From Microcystis panniformis FACHB-1757 (GTDB taxonomy: Bacteria; Cyanobacteriota; Cyanobacteriia; Cyanobacteriales; Microcystaceae), in the NCBI RefSeq assembly GCF_001264245.1, contig NZ_CP011339.1:2852001-2916000 (forward strand): a stretch of 64,000 nt of DNA, written 5' to 3'. Shown piece after piece: positions 1-8,737 of the stretch (its first letter is position 1; every line of letters begins with the position of its first letter). The notes beneath the pieces were generated by a model. That model made no database searches. It was not told the origin of the DNA and worked only from the letters and a program-made list of their open reading frames with translations. The position numbers were made by a program, and so were the translations under genes.

Positions 1-1
1 A

Positions 2-964
2 GAAGGCATATTTAGCCTCGCTAAACGGATTTTTGGGGTGGAAATTATCGCTACCGACGGTAAAGCACCTATCTGGCATCCTGATGTGCGTTATTTCCAG
101 ATTAACGACGAAAAGGGCGAAAAAATCGCCTATTTCTACCTCGATGCCTACAGTCGTCCCGCCGAAAAACGCGGCGGTGCTTGGATGGATGTCTGTATCG
201 GTCGCGCCAAAACCGGTGCCGAGGTGCGTTTACCTGTGGCTTATTTAATCTGCAATCAAACGCCTCCAGTGGACGGAAACCCCAGTTTAATGACCTTTGA
301 GGAGGTAACTACCCTATTTCACGAATTTGGCCACGGTTTACAGCATATGTTAACCACTGTGGATTATTCTGGCGCGGCGGGTATTAATAACGTTGAGTGG
401 GACGCGGTGGAATTGCCCAGTCAATTTATGGAAAATTGGTGTTATGATCGCCCTACTTTAATGAGTATGGCCAAACACTACGAAACCGGTGAAACTCTCC
501 CCGAACATTACTATCAAAAACTGCTCCTAGCTAAGAATTATATGAGCGGTTCGGCTATGCTGCGTCAGTTACATTTGTCTTTAGTAGATTTGGAATTACA
601 CCATCGTTATCAACCCAATGGCGGCGAAACTCCTAAACAAGTCAGACAGCGTTTAGCGGCGACGACGACGATCATTCCTCCCCTACCAGAAGATGCTTTC
701 TTATGTTCTTTTGGGCATATTTTCGCTGGCGGTTATGCGGCGGGTTACTATAGTTATAAATGGGCAGAAGTTCTCAGCGCCGATGCTTTTGCCGCTTTCG
801 AGGAAGTGGGATTAGATAACGAAGAAGCAGTGAAAGCGATCGGCCGCCGTTTTCGCGATACTGTCTTAGCTATGGGGGGAAGTTCCCATCCTATGAATGT
901 TTTTAAAGCTTTCCGCGGTCGCGAACCTAGTACCGAGCCTCTCCTCCGTCATAGCGGCTTATAA
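2..964 (+). CDS. prlC: M3-family oligopeptidase (oligopeptidase A type), C-terminal part
   Basis: This is the last ~320 residues of a zinc metallopeptidase that cleaves oligopeptides in the cytoplasm; the 5' end lies left of the window and the frame is open to base 2. The zinc site HEFGH is followed about 25 residues later by NNVEWDAVE, supplying the third ligand, as in M3A peptidases. The C-terminal lobe contains FGHIFAGGYAAGYYSYKWAE, which is typical of the family and contributes to substrate binding. A GTG at 38 lies in frame but is internal, because the homology (RIFGVEI) begins before it. No terminator is evident directly after the stop. The family is secure; the prlC symbol is by resemblance. 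Confidence 0.9.
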   Translation, partial: EGIFSLAKRIFGVEIIATDGKAPIWHPDVRYFQINDEKGEKIAYFYLDAYSRPAEKRGGAWMDVCIGRAKTGAEVRLPVAYLICNQTPPVDGNPSLMTFEEVTTLFHEFGHGLQHMLTTVDYSGAAGINNVEWDAVELPSQFMENWCYDRPTLMSMAKHYETGETLPEHYYQKLLLAKNYMSGSAMLRQLHLSLVDLELHHRYQPNGGETPKQVRQRLAATTTIIPPLPEDAFLCSFGHIFAGGYAAGYYSYKWAEVLSADAFAAFEEVGLDNEEAVKAIGRRFRDTVLAMGGSSHPMNVFKAFRGREPSTEPLLRHSGL

Positions 965-1072
965 AAGTAACCAAACACTTTTCTTTGTGGTGCGTTACGG
1001 CAATATTTAGCTCTTGATTTTTTCCCTAAAAACAAGGGATTGTCTGACGCACCCTACTTGACTATCTTGTGA

Positions 1073-1216
1073 TAAGTAGGTAGGCGTTAAAAGTTGTCAG
1101 ACACCCCCCTTATCAAGGGGGGGACTAAGGGGGGATCGGCACCCCCCTTATCAAGGGGGGACTAAGGGGGATCGAACCTAAAATCCATTTTTAATTTAAT
1201 TATAACCAGCTACTTA
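1073..1216 (+). repeat. MITE-like element, copy 1 (TAAGTAGGT ends)
   Basis: This non-coding segment has ends TAAGTAGGTAGG and (complement) TAAGTAGCTGG. Inside are two runs of CCCCCCTTATCAAGGGGGG that can fold into hairpins. The same segment occurs in the opposite orientation at 7205-7356, with the shared sequence AAATCCATTTTTAATTTAAT next to one end and GGCGTTAAAA next to the other. It has no coding capacity. It fills most of the 965-1257 gap between the peptidase gene and the TA pair. Confidence 0.6.
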
Positions 1217-1257
1217 GCATATCAGGAAAAAAAGTTAACTAACAGGAGTCAACTTTA

Positions 1258-1482
1258 ATGAGTATCGCATTTTTTCAAGATCTGATCGAATCGGTAGAGA
1301 GTCTATCCATTGAAGACCAAGATTATTTGTTTGAGCTAATTCGTAAAAGACGCATTGAGAAACGCCGGGAGGAGATGGCTAAAAATGGCGAAGAAACCTT
1401 AAAATCTTTAGCGATGGGAACAGCAAAAAAAGGCAGCACTGAAGAGATAATGGCTTATTTGTTAGAGGATGAAGAAGAATGA
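1258..1482 (+). CDS. Putative antitoxin of a RelE-type TA module
   Basis: This is a 74-residue acidic/helical protein. Its N-terminus (FFQDLIESVESLSIEDQDYLFEL) resembles small cyanobacterial antitoxins that precede RelE-like toxins. The middle is charged (KRRIEKRREEMAKNGEE). The stop overlaps the toxin start by 4 bp (ATGA at 1479-1482), typical of translational coupling. AGGAGT lies about 9 nt before the ATG. It probably neutralises the next protein and represses the operon. The role is inferred from context; no DNA-binding fold is obvious. Confidence 0.7.
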   Translation: MSIAFFQDLIESVESLSIEDQDYLFELIRKRRIEKRREEMAKNGEETLKSLAMGTAKKGSTEEIMAYLLEDEEE

Positions 1483-1760
1483 AATTAGTTGCTGACAAAA
1501 GCTTTAAAAGAGCTTTTCAACGCTTAATCAGCAAAAATCCTCAACTACAAAGCAAGGTATCAGAGGTTCTACATTTGTTAGAAGATAATCCCTTTACCCC
1601 TTCTTTAAAATCTCATAAGCTGACAGGTAGATTAGAAGGTTATTGGTCATGTTCTGTTAGTTATGATTGCCGTATTATTTTTACTTTTCGTCAAGATACT
1701 GATTCAGGAGAAACTTTAATTGTTATAGTTGATATTGGCAAACACGATCAAGTTTACTAA
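1479..1760 (+). CDS. RelE/YafQ-like toxin (type II TA mRNA interferase family)
   Basis: This 93-residue basic protein has the RelE/ParE layout: an N-terminal helical segment (DKSFKRAFQRLISKNPQ), a central FTPSLKSHKLTGRLEGYWSC stretch and the C-terminal strand pattern SVSYDCRIIFTF. Members typically cleave mRNA on the ribosome or inhibit gyrase. It lies 4 bp overlapping its antitoxin gene and is full length for the family (85-100 aa). The family is clear; the exact activity is inferred. Confidence 0.8.
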   Translation: MKLVADKSFKRAFQRLISKNPQLQSKVSEVLHLLEDNPFTPSLKSHKLTGRLEGYWSCSVSYDCRIIFTFRQDTDSGETLIVIVDIGKHDQVY

Positions 1761-2148
1761 TTTATCTCTTGAATTTGTTCTTTCTTATCAATTGTATAAT
1801 CACAGTACGATATCGCCTACTTTTCTAGGGTGCGTTCCTGGAAATTTTTGGGTCTGAAACCCCTTAACTACTGTATATTTTTATTAAGAATTATCTGTCC
1901 CTTGTAACATTAAATCTTAATTCTTAACAAATGACCATAGATTATCAGAGAAAAACTGATTATAATAAAGGGAACTGAACAGAACTGCTCGATCGATAGA
2001 TAACTGATTAATTAAAGTTTTATTACTTTTGATGGCCTGGGATTAAGATAAGTAAATTTATTCTTGATCGCCCCTTGGAAGTGAGAAGAAATAGTTTTAA
2101 TAAACAAAGAGTTTTCAACTTGGCAAAAATCCTCTGGGGGAAATACAC
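1761..2148. other. Intergenic region upstream of the phytochrome gene
   Basis: These 388 bases are AT-rich and hold no credible ORF. The segment presumably carries the promoter of the cph1-rcp1 unit, but I cannot pick a convincing -35/-10 pair. TCTGGGGG lies about 12 nt before the ATG at 2149. Confidence 0.4.
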
Positions 2149-4449
2149 ATGGAAGTTCTAACCGAGACAATTAACCCAACTTCGATCGAACGGGAACCGA
2201 TCCATCTCTATAACCGAATTCAACCGCACGGAGTGCTTTTAGTTCTCAGCGAACCAGAGCTAAAAGTCAGCCAAACTAGCAGTAATAGCCGCAGTTTATT
2301 GGGGATTTCTCCGGGGGAAATTATCGGTAAAACCCTAGAGGAAATCTTCGATCCCTTTCAGATCGATCCTCTAAAATCAGCCATAGAAAATAACGATTTT
2401 GATGCTATCAATCCCTCCAAAATTTGGGCGCGGGTTAAAGGGGATGATTTTGCTGTCTTTGATGCTATTTTCCACCGCAACGCCGAACAAATGCTGATTT
2501 TAGAGTTAGAACCAGCTATTTCCTATGAAAACATTCCTTTCCTGAGATTCTATCACCTAGCCAAAACTTCGATCGATAAACTTGAAGCCACCCGTAGCCT
2601 GAAAGATTTCTGTAATATCATCGTTAAAGAAGTGCGAAAAATGACAGGATTCGATCGAGTTATGTTATACAAATTCGACGAAGAAGATAACGGTGATGTG
2701 ATAGCAGAAGACAAAATAGAGCAACTAGAACCCTATCTCGGTTTACGTTATCCCGCTTCCGATATCCCTCTCCCGGCACGAAATTTATTAAGTGCTAATT
2801 GGATTCGACAGATTCCCGATGCTACCTCTGAACCCGTCGATCTAGTGCCTAGTCTTCATCCCGAAACCCAACAACCCTTAAATTTAACCCTGTCCAGTCT
2901 TAGAAGTGCTTCTCCCTGTCATTTAGAATACCTGCATAATATGGGAGTGGGAGCATCTCTAACGATTTCTCTGATTGAAAATAAACGTCTCTGGGGCATT
3001 ATTGCCTGTCATCACCGCACCCCTAAATATGTACCCTACGAACTCCGTAAAGCTTGTGAGTTCTTAGGAAGAGTAATTTTCTCGGAAATATCGGCACGGG
3101 AAGAAACCGAGGATTATGACTATCGAGTAAAATTAACCTTTGTGCAATCGCAATTAATCGATTATATGGCGGAAGCTAATAACTTTATTGATGGATTAAT
3201 TGCCCATAAACCGAATCTGCTCGATCTAACTAAAGCCACGGGAGCTGCTATTTGTTTAGGCGGCAATTATACCTTAATTGGAGTAACACCGAGCGAAGAA
3301 GAACTAAATTATCTGATTACTTGGCTAGAAAAAAACGTCCATGAAGATGTTTACTATACCAATTCCTTACCGCGAATTTATGCCGATGCGGGTAAGTTTA
3401 AAGACATTGCCAGTGGTTTACTAGCAATTCCCATTTCTAAACGTAATTATCTCCTCTGGTTTCGTCCGGAAGTAATTCAAACCGTGAACTGGGGTGGTGA
3501 TCCGGGTAAAGCGATCGAAACGACTGCCATAGATGGTGATATTCGTCTCTGTCCGCGTAAATCTTTCTCCCTCTGGAAAGAAACCGTTCGCCTCAAATCT
3601 TTCCCCTGGAAAGCAGTAGAAATTAACGCCGCACTAGAATTACGAAAAGCGATCGTCAATATCATCTTAAAACAAGCCGATGAATTGGCCCGTTTAGCGC
3701 GGGATTTGGAACTATCAAACGCCGAATTAAAAAAATTCGCCTACGTCGCCTCCCACGATTTACAGGAACCCCTCAATCAAGTCGCCAACTATGTGCAGTT
3801 GCTAGAAATGCGCTACACCGAAGAACTGGACGAAGATGCTAAAGAATTTATTACTTTTGCCGTCGAAGGTGTCAGTTTGATGCAAACATTAATAGATGAT
3901 GTGCTGGCTTACTCGAAAGTGGATATGCAGGCGGTAGAGTTTAATACCATCGATGCTAATCTGGCACTGGAAAAAGCTCTCGCTAACCTGAAAGGGAGAA
4001 TTCAGGAAAGTCAAGCTGTGATCACCGTTGATCCTTTGCCAATTGTCATGGCAGATAAAACCCAGTTAATGCAATTGTTCCAAAATCTCATCGGTAATGC
4101 CATTAAATTCCGAGGAAAAGCAACCCCCACTATTCATATTGCTGCTCAACGTCAAGAGGAGGAATGGCTGTTCTCTATTAGCGATAATGGAATTGGCATC
4201 GATCCCCGATTTTCCGAACGCATTTTCGTGATTTTCCAACGACTGCACACCCGCGACGAGTACCCCGGCACAGGTATGGGTTTGGCGATTTGCAAGAAAA
4301 TTATCGAGTGTCATCGCGGACGAATTTGGGTAGAATCCCAATTAGGCAAAGGAGCGGTTTTCTATTTTACAATTCCCCTAGGAGGTAACGAGCGTGAGCG
4401 CTGGCGAGGACGTGCCACACAAAATTATCTTATTAGTGGAGGACAGTAA
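2149..4449 (+). CDS. cph1: Cph1-type cyanobacterial phytochrome histidine kinase
   Basis: This is a red/far-red photoreceptor kinase of 766 residues. The domains run in order: PAS (about 20-125), GAF (about 145-310), PHY (about 330-505), HisKA and HATPase_c (about 525-745). The bilin-attaching cysteine is C257 in SASPCHLEYL, which indicates a phycocyanobilin-type attachment site in GAF. The PASDIP motif (D205 region) is intact. The phosphorylated histidine is H536 in SHDLQEPLNQ. The ATP site shows NLIGNAIKF, DNGIGID and GTGMGLAI. The PHY and kinase sequence closely follows Synechocystis Cph1 as I recall it. Its last 56 bp overlap the start of the response regulator gene, which implies coupled translation with Rcp1. 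Confidence 0.95.
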   Translation: MEVLTETINPTSIEREPIHLYNRIQPHGVLLVLSEPELKVSQTSSNSRSLLGISPGEIIGKTLEEIFDPFQIDPLKSAIENNDFDAINPSKIWARVKGDDFAVFDAIFHRNAEQMLILELEPAISYENIPFLRFYHLAKTSIDKLEATRSLKDFCNIIVKEVRKMTGFDRVMLYKFDEEDNGDVIAEDKIEQLEPYLGLRYPASDIPLPARNLLSANWIRQIPDATSEPVDLVPSLHPETQQPLNLTLSSLRSASPCHLEYLHNMGVGASLTISLIENKRLWGIIACHHRTPKYVPYELRKACEFLGRVIFSEISAREETEDYDYRVKLTFVQSQLIDYMAEANNFIDGLIAHKPNLLDLTKATGAAICLGGNYTLIGVTPSEEELNYLITWLEKNVHEDVYYTNSLPRIYADAGKFKDIASGLLAIPISKRNYLLWFRPEVIQTVNWGGDPGKAIETTAIDGDIRLCPRKSFSLWKETVRLKSFPWKAVEINAALELRKAIVNIILKQADELARLARDLELSNAELKKFAYVASHDLQEPLNQVANYVQLLEMRYTEELDEDAKEFITFAVEGVSLMQTLIDDVLAYSKVDMQAVEFNTIDANLALEKALANLKGRIQESQAVITVDPLPIVMADKTQLMQLFQNLIGNAIKFRGKATPTIHIAAQRQEEEWLFSISDNGIGIDPRFSERIFVIFQRLHTRDEYPGTGMGLAICKKIIECHRGRIWVESQLGKGAVFYFTIPLGGNERERWRGRATQNYLISGGQ

Positions 4450-4840
4450 AGCTGATATTCGCCTCATCCAAGAGGCATTAAAAACTAGCACCGTCCCGCA
4501 TGAATTAGTTATCGTTAGGGACGGTGTCAACGCCATGGATTATCTGCGTCGAGAAGGGGAGTATCTCGATTCTCCCCGTCCTAATCTGATTCTTCTCGAT
4601 CTGAATTTGCCCAGAAAAGACGGACGGGAGGTATTAGCGGAAATCAAAAACGATCCCAGTTTAAAAAGAATTCCTGTGGTGGTTTTAACCACGTCTCGCA
4701 ACGAGGAGGATATTTTTCATAGCTATGAACTGCACGTTAATTGTTATATAACCAAGTCGCGCAATCTCAACGATTTGTTCAAAATTGTCAAAAATATCGA
4801 GGCTTTTTGGTTAGAAACCGCTACTTTACCAACGGAGTGA
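4394..4840 (+). CDS. rcp1: Rcp1 response regulator, partner of Cph1
   Basis: This is a single-domain CheY-like receiver of 148 residues. It accepts phosphate from the phytochrome; no output domain follows. The acidic pocket is in LLVEDSKAD, the phospho-acceptor is D69 in LILLDLNLPRKDGRE, the conserved Thr is in VVVLTTSRNE, and the Lys is in CYITKSRN. The start is GTG at 4394, preceded by GGAGG inside the kinase gene; this start keeps the Rcp1-like N-terminus. The 56-bp overlap with cph1 is longer than a usual operon overlap. The C-terminal FWLETATLP is the dimerisation tail typical of Rcp1. Confidence 0.93.
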   Translation: MSAGEDVPHKIILLVEDSKADIRLIQEALKTSTVPHELVIVRDGVNAMDYLRREGEYLDSPRPNLILLDLNLPRKDGREVLAEIKNDPSLKRIPVVVLTTSRNEEDIFHSYELHVNCYITKSRNLNDLFKIVKNIEAFWLETATLPTE

Positions 4841-4844
4841 ATCA

Positions 4845-4959
4845 TGATCAGTTATCAGTTATTCAGTTATCAGTTATCAGGAGTCAGGAGTCAGGAGTCA
4901 GCTTTATTCTCCCCACACCCCACACCCCACACCCCACACCCTACACCCCACTTCCTAAC
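4845..4959. repeat. Short tandem repeats between rcp1 and the hybrid kinase gene
   Basis: Reiterated CAGTTATCAGTTAT and GTCAGGA units are followed by CCCACACCCCACA units. Similar low-complexity tracts recur at 30073-30112, 31308-31402, 54812-54847 and 59448-59476. They are irregular in length and have no spacers, so this is not a CRISPR array. Confidence 0.8.
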
Positions 4960-4990
4960 CTCCCAAATCTCTTTAACTCTTGATTAAAAA

Positions 4991-6166
4991 ATGGGACTCT
5001 CGCAGGATATAAAAGTTCTTTTAATCGAGGATAATTTAGCCGAAGCTCGATTATTAAAGGAAATTCTTAAGGGTAATGAAAAAAAAGAATTTCATCTGGT
5101 TAATGTGTCAAGATTATCCGAGGCGATTTCTCTGTTACAACAAACAAATTTTGATGTAATTTTATTAGATCTAACTTTACCAGATAGTCAGGGTTTGGAA
5201 TCCTTAGCTCCCCTTTTAATTACCGCTCCGAAATTGCCAATCGTGGTTTTAACTAATACTAATGATGATAATTTAGCTTTGGCAGCACTGCGTCAGGGAG
5301 CGCAGGATTATTTAATTAAAAGAGAAGTAAGTTTAGAAATTTTAACTCGATCGCTATGTTATGCGATCGAGCGAAAACAGATGGAGGAAGCTTTACGAGA
5401 ATCCAACGAAGCTTTAAAAATGAGCGTGATTGAACGCACTAATCAACTGGAAAAAGCTCAGGAATTAAATCAGTTAAAAACTGAATTTGTTTCCATGTTA
5501 TCCCACGATTTTCGCAATCCTTTAAATAAAATTTTACTCTCGGCTGGATTATTAGAAGAAAGTCGCGATCGGTTGACAAAAGATCAGCAAGTTAGCTATT
5601 TTCGCATGATTCGATCGGCCATTAAAGACATGGATCAATTGCTCACAGAAGTGTTATTAATTGGCCGGGCCGATTCCGGGAGATTATACTGTCAATTTGA
5701 TCCGGTGGATTTGCTGGATTATTGTCAGAAATTGGTAGAATCTTTTACGGTTAAGCCGGAGCCGCAATTAGCAATTATTTTCCAAATTGAGGGCAGCTTA
5801 GAAAGAGGACTTTGGGATATAAATTTAATTAAACATATCTTGACAAATTTACTGGGAAATGCTCTCAAATATTCACCCCAAGGAAACCCCGTAGAATTTA
5901 AGATTATTGTCGAATCCGAGCAGGTAGTCTTTAAAATTATTGATCGAGGAATTGGTATTCCCAGCAAAGATAAAGGAAATTTATTTAAACCTTTTTATCG
6001 CGGTAGCAATGTCGATAATATTCAAGGAACGGGATTAGGATTAGCCATTGTCGGACGCTGTGTGGAAGCGCACAAAGGACAAATTTACCTGGAAAGTGAG
6101 GAAGGAAAAGGCACAAAGATCACGGTAATTTTACCGATTATTACCGACATTGAACACCTAAATTGA
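4991..6166 (+). CDS. Hybrid response regulator/histidine kinase
   Basis: This 391-residue cytoplasmic protein has an N-terminal receiver (about 5-125; acceptor D60 in VILLDLTLPDS, K in YLIKRE) followed by a coiled linker (about 130-160) and a kinase core. The kinase core contains H172 in LSHDFRNPLNK, TNLLGNALKYS, DRGIGIP and GTGLGLAI. No membrane span or sensor domain is visible, so input presumably comes by phosphotransfer to the receiver. It lies 150 bp after rcp1 on the same strand, so it may belong to the phytochrome pathway; that link is by position only. Receiver-first kinases of this type are common in cyanobacteria. Confidence 0.88.
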   Translation: MGLSQDIKVLLIEDNLAEARLLKEILKGNEKKEFHLVNVSRLSEAISLLQQTNFDVILLDLTLPDSQGLESLAPLLITAPKLPIVVLTNTNDDNLALAALRQGAQDYLIKREVSLEILTRSLCYAIERKQMEEALRESNEALKMSVIERTNQLEKAQELNQLKTEFVSMLSHDFRNPLNKILLSAGLLEESRDRLTKDQQVSYFRMIRSAIKDMDQLLTEVLLIGRADSGRLYCQFDPVDLLDYCQKLVESFTVKPEPQLAIIFQIEGSLERGLWDINLIKHILTNLLGNALKYSPQGNPVEFKIIVESEQVVFKIIDRGIGIPSKDKGNLFKPFYRGSNVDNIQGTGLGLAIVGRCVEAHKGQIYLESEEGKGTKITVILPIITDIEHLN

Positions 6167-6217
6167 GATGAATAATAGGGTGAGATCACAATTTTTTTTT
6201 CTGTCCTCGCTCCCTAT

Positions 6218-7093
6218 CTACCTATTTCTTGGATTAAGGGGACGAACGACAAAAATACCGATGGCTTTGTCCACTTTAGTGATATATTTTTCTAGGTCTT
6301 TAGCAATGGTAACTTGACCAGCAGGAGAGGCATGAATTAAGCCAATTTTGCCATCGGAAAAGCGATAAACTAGACCGGTATGGGTGGTATCTAAACCAGG
6401 GATATTAGTCACGACACCGATAATATCGCCAGCTTGTAGTTGTGGATAAATATCTTTAATCTTAGGGGTGGGAATATAGGTTAAGGATAAACTCTCTAAT
6501 TGCCGTTCTACCTGTTGAATACAATCGTAATTACTTTGAGTTTTTAACTGGGGATATAGAGGTCGATTTTTACTCATAAAATTGAGCTTTTTGTCAAGAG
6601 TAATTCCTCCTAATTTGTGAGTAATATTTTCTAGATTACCTCGTTTTTGGTTGTCATTAATCCAATCGGAAAAGTAATGCAAGCGACTACAATAACCGTC
6701 GAGAATACCGTGGCGATAACGCTGATTTAAAACCTGCTGACTAAAAGCAGAATACTGATAATTTTTTAAAGCAAAATTGTGACTCAAAGCGAGAACTGTT
6801 TCCACAAAAAGGACACAATCAAACTCTTTTAAAGAGATAAATAATTTTTCTGTTGCCGAGCGATCGAGTAATCCTGCTTGATATTTTGCTCCTAAAAATT
6901 GAGTGGCGATATTCTGAATTATATCAGCCATGGGTAAGCGATCGAGTTGTTGATTTTGGGCATACTGTACCAGTTTTTGATAATTAGGATCCCTGACTTC
7001 TCGAACAAGAATAGTTTCCGATCGAGCTATACTCAAGGGAATTAAAACAGGATTAATTAATAAATAGGGTAAAGTTATCCAATTAAAAAACAT
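6218..7093 (-). CDS. DUF1460 family protein (amidase-like cysteine peptidase fold)
   Basis: This 291-residue protein has an N-terminal hydrophobic signal segment (FFNWITLPYLLINPVLIPLS), so it is probably exported. The DUF1460 signature is present: LKEFDCVLFVETVLAL with the likely nucleophilic Cys, YCSRLHYFSDWI, and LQAGDIIGVVTNIPGLDTTHTGLV with the His region. The fold is NlpC/P60-like and members are annotated as N-acetylmuramoyl-L-alanine amidase-like, so a cell-wall substrate is likely. It is convergent with the hybrid kinase gene. The specific substrate is unknown. Confidence 0.8.
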   Translation of the reverse strand: MFFNWITLPYLLINPVLIPLSIARSETILVREVRDPNYQKLVQYAQNQQLDRLPMADIIQNIATQFLGAKYQAGLLDRSATEKLFISLKEFDCVLFVETVLALSHNFALKNYQYSAFSQQVLNQRYRHGILDGYCSRLHYFSDWINDNQKRGNLENITHKLGGITLDKKLNFMSKNRPLYPQLKTQSNYDCIQQVERQLESLSLTYIPTPKIKDIYPQLQAGDIIGVVTNIPGLDTTHTGLVYRFSDGKIGLIHASPAGQVTIAKDLEKYITKVDKAIGIFVVRPLNPRNR

Positions 7094-7204
7094 TGTCGAT
7101 CGATTACTGAAAATAATAAGGGTTTATCACCGACTAATACAAATTAACTACCGGAGTTATAATCTGCTGGGTTTAACTGGTATTTCTCATTGTATTCTAC
7201 TACA

Positions 7205-7356
7205 TAAGTAGGTGGTTATAATTAAATTAAAAATGGATTTTAGGTTCGATCCCCCCTGCCCCCCTTAATAAGGGGGGTGCCGATAGGCGGGGGGATCCCC
7301 CCTTAATCCCCCTTAATAAGGGGGGCATCTGATAATTTTTAACGCCTACCTACATA
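7205..7356 (-). repeat. MITE-like element, copy 2 (inverse of 1073-1216)
   Basis: The left end TAAGTAGGTGG and right end CCTACCTACATA mirror copy 1. The interior again holds C-run/G-run hairpins (CCCCTTAATAAGGGG). It sits between the DUF1460 gene and the pentapeptide genes. Two copies in opposite orientation 6 kb apart could promote inversion of the cph1 region between them. Confidence 0.6.
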
Positions 7357-7447
7357 TAGCAATTATCTTAATGGTGAGTTATCAGGGTTTCGTTTTGGGG
7401 AGACTCCGAGACGATGGAATTGAATTAGCAATGATCAATTCCGAGAC

Positions 7448-7480
7448 AGAAAAGGGGTTTCTCGGAGAAACCCCTTTTCT
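7448..7480. terminator. Long perfect palindrome, possible terminator or repeat
   Basis: AGAAAAGGGGTTTCTC is followed almost immediately by its reverse complement. The stem is about 15 bp and rich in A/T outside the GGGG core. On the + strand it ends in CCCCTTTTCT. There is no neighbouring gene end, so it may be a stray repeat rather than a working terminator. Confidence 0.45.
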
Positions 7481-7837
7481 ACTCATGCAAAAGGGGGAAT
7501 ACATAATCATTTTTTAATAACTGGATTTAGTATCAGTCATCGACACAATTTTGAGTAAACCTCTAACCTAGTTATACTAAATCCGTTTTTAATAGTACGC
7601 TTAACTCCTAAGTCTAGGTACTTAAGACGTGCGATAGTCAAAGGATTTTCGCGGTCGCTGGTTGATAAAATCCGTCACTCGATCTACGCTTGTTTGAAGA
7701 TTTGACGGATGCCATTCTCGTCATTTTCTTGATTCCTAAACATCTGTCTCATTGCATTACTTCTAATGGGCTTCTGACTTTTGCCATCATTGATTTTTAT
7801 AGATATTTGTGGTACATTACATTACAAAAGACGTAGC

Positions 7838-7921
7838 AATCAGCAGAGAACCTTGTCTATGACTGTCTGCTCGTTGAATTAATCCTTTCATATACCCTAA
7901 ATTAAGGAGAAGACTATGGCT
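7838..7921 (+). repeat. Duplicated leader of pentapeptide genes, copy 1
   Basis: An 84-bp segment including the Shine-Dalgarno sequence AAGGAGAAG and the start codon is repeated exactly at 8271-8354, in front of the second pentapeptide gene. Each gene therefore carries its own identical upstream region. Confidence 0.85.
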
Positions 7922-8272
7922 AATCGATTGGATGTAAGGAAGGTGATGCGGGGTGATAAAGACCTGAGCGGTGCTGACCTGAGCGGTGCTAACCTGAGCC
8001 GTGCTATCCTGAGCCGTGCTATCCTGAGCCGTGCTATCCTGGTCGGTGCTGACCTGAACCGTGCTAACCTGATCGGTGCTCACCTGGGCGGTGCTGACCT
8101 GAGGGGTGCTAACCTGAGCCGTGCTAACCTGATCGGTGCTAGCCTGAGGGATGCTGACCTGAGGGATGCTGACCTGATGGGTGCTGACCTGAGCGATGCT
8201 GACCTGCTCGGTGCTAACCTGGAAGGTACGAAAATGCCCGAAGGCTGGGAATTTAGTGTCAGAGCTCGTTAA
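7916..8272 (+). CDS. Pentapeptide-repeat protein
   Basis: This 118-residue protein is built almost entirely of A(D/N)Lxx pentapeptides between about residues 18 and 105, which fold as a right-handed quadrilateral beta-helix. The 15-base DNA units (such as CGGTGCTGACCTGAG) are themselves tandemly repeated, so unit number can change by slippage. The C-terminal cap is GTKMPEGWEFSVRAR. There is no signal peptide or membrane span. Function is unknown; some family members mimic DNA and bind gyrase, but nothing here shows that. The start follows AAGGAGAAG. A long antisense frame exists only because of the repeat composition. Confidence 0.85.
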   Translation: MANRLDVRKVMRGDKDLSGADLSGANLSRAILSRAILSRAILVGADLNRANLIGAHLGGADLRGANLSRANLIGASLRDADLRDADLMGADLSDADLLGANLEGTKMPEGWEFSVRAR

Positions 8273-8348
8273 TCAGCAGAGAACCTTGTCTATGACTGTC
8301 TGCTCGTTGAATTAATCCTTTCATATACCCTAAATTAAGGAGAAGACT

Positions 8349-8657
8349 ATGGCTGATCCATTCGATCTAACGAAGGCGATACGCGGTGATAAAGACCTGA
8401 GCGGTGCTAACCTGAGCGGTGCTAACCTGAGCGGTGCTAACCTGAGCGGTGCTAACCTGAGCGGTGCTAACCTGAGCGATGCTAACCTGAGCGGTGCTGA
8501 CCTGAGCCGTGCTTTCCTGAGCGATGCTGACCTGAGCCGTGCTAAACTGAGGGGTGCTAACCTGAAAGGTACGAAAATGCCCGAAGGCTGGGAATTTGGC
8601 TCTTCTGGTTTCTGTGTGGAAACGAGGTCTATACTGATAGTTTATTCCGCCAAATAG
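8349..8657 (+). pseudogene. Second pentapeptide-repeat gene, 3' end replaced by a MITE
   Basis: This is a tandem duplicate of the preceding gene (same leader, same start context, same MPEGWEF tail) with about 13 pentapeptides. A 133-bp MITE entered the last codons, so translation now runs into the element and stops at 8657. Removing the MITE and one GGAATTT duplicate restores the ending WEFSVRDS and a stop at 8748-8750. The repeat domain is intact and only the last ~5 residues are changed, so the product may still fold. Confidence 0.8.
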
Positions 8658-8730
8658 CACTAAAAGTCTTGCCTGATAAGCATTTCACGATTCCATAAGC
8701 AAAAATTATCACACAAAGTCGAGAAGAGCC
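8598..8730 (+). mobile_element. ISL3-type MITE, copy A
   Basis: The 133-bp non-coding element has terminal inverted repeats GGCTCTTCT...AGAAGAGCC. The flanking 7-bp duplications GGAATTT are at 8591-8597 and 8731-8737. It shares its sequence with 35701-35832 and 38946-39078. Both ends resemble the corresponding ends of the ISL3 elements at 13751 and 22882. Confidence 0.9.
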
Positions 8731-8737
8731 GGAATTT

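Larger units (their letters stand above)
7094..7915. other. Long intergenic repeat region
   Basis: These 822 bases hold MITE copy 2 (7205-7356), a palindrome (7448-7480), and an inverted GGATTTAGTAT pair (7523-7533 and 7573-7583). A segment near 7571-7606 (TTTTTAATAGTA neighbourhood) is also found degenerate at 43261-43297. The duplicated leader of the pentapeptide genes starts at 7838. No gene is convincing here. Confidence 0.5.

Noticed and set aside
4845..4959. Possible CRISPR array from the repeated AGTTATC/CAGGAGT units
   Set aside because: The units are contiguous, short and irregular with no spacers; the same heptamers occur elsewhere.
7817..8660. Long minus-strand frames opposite the pentapeptide genes (STAQ-repeat translations)
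   Set aside because: They mirror the 15-base repeat units of the real genes and have no ribosome site or family resemblance.
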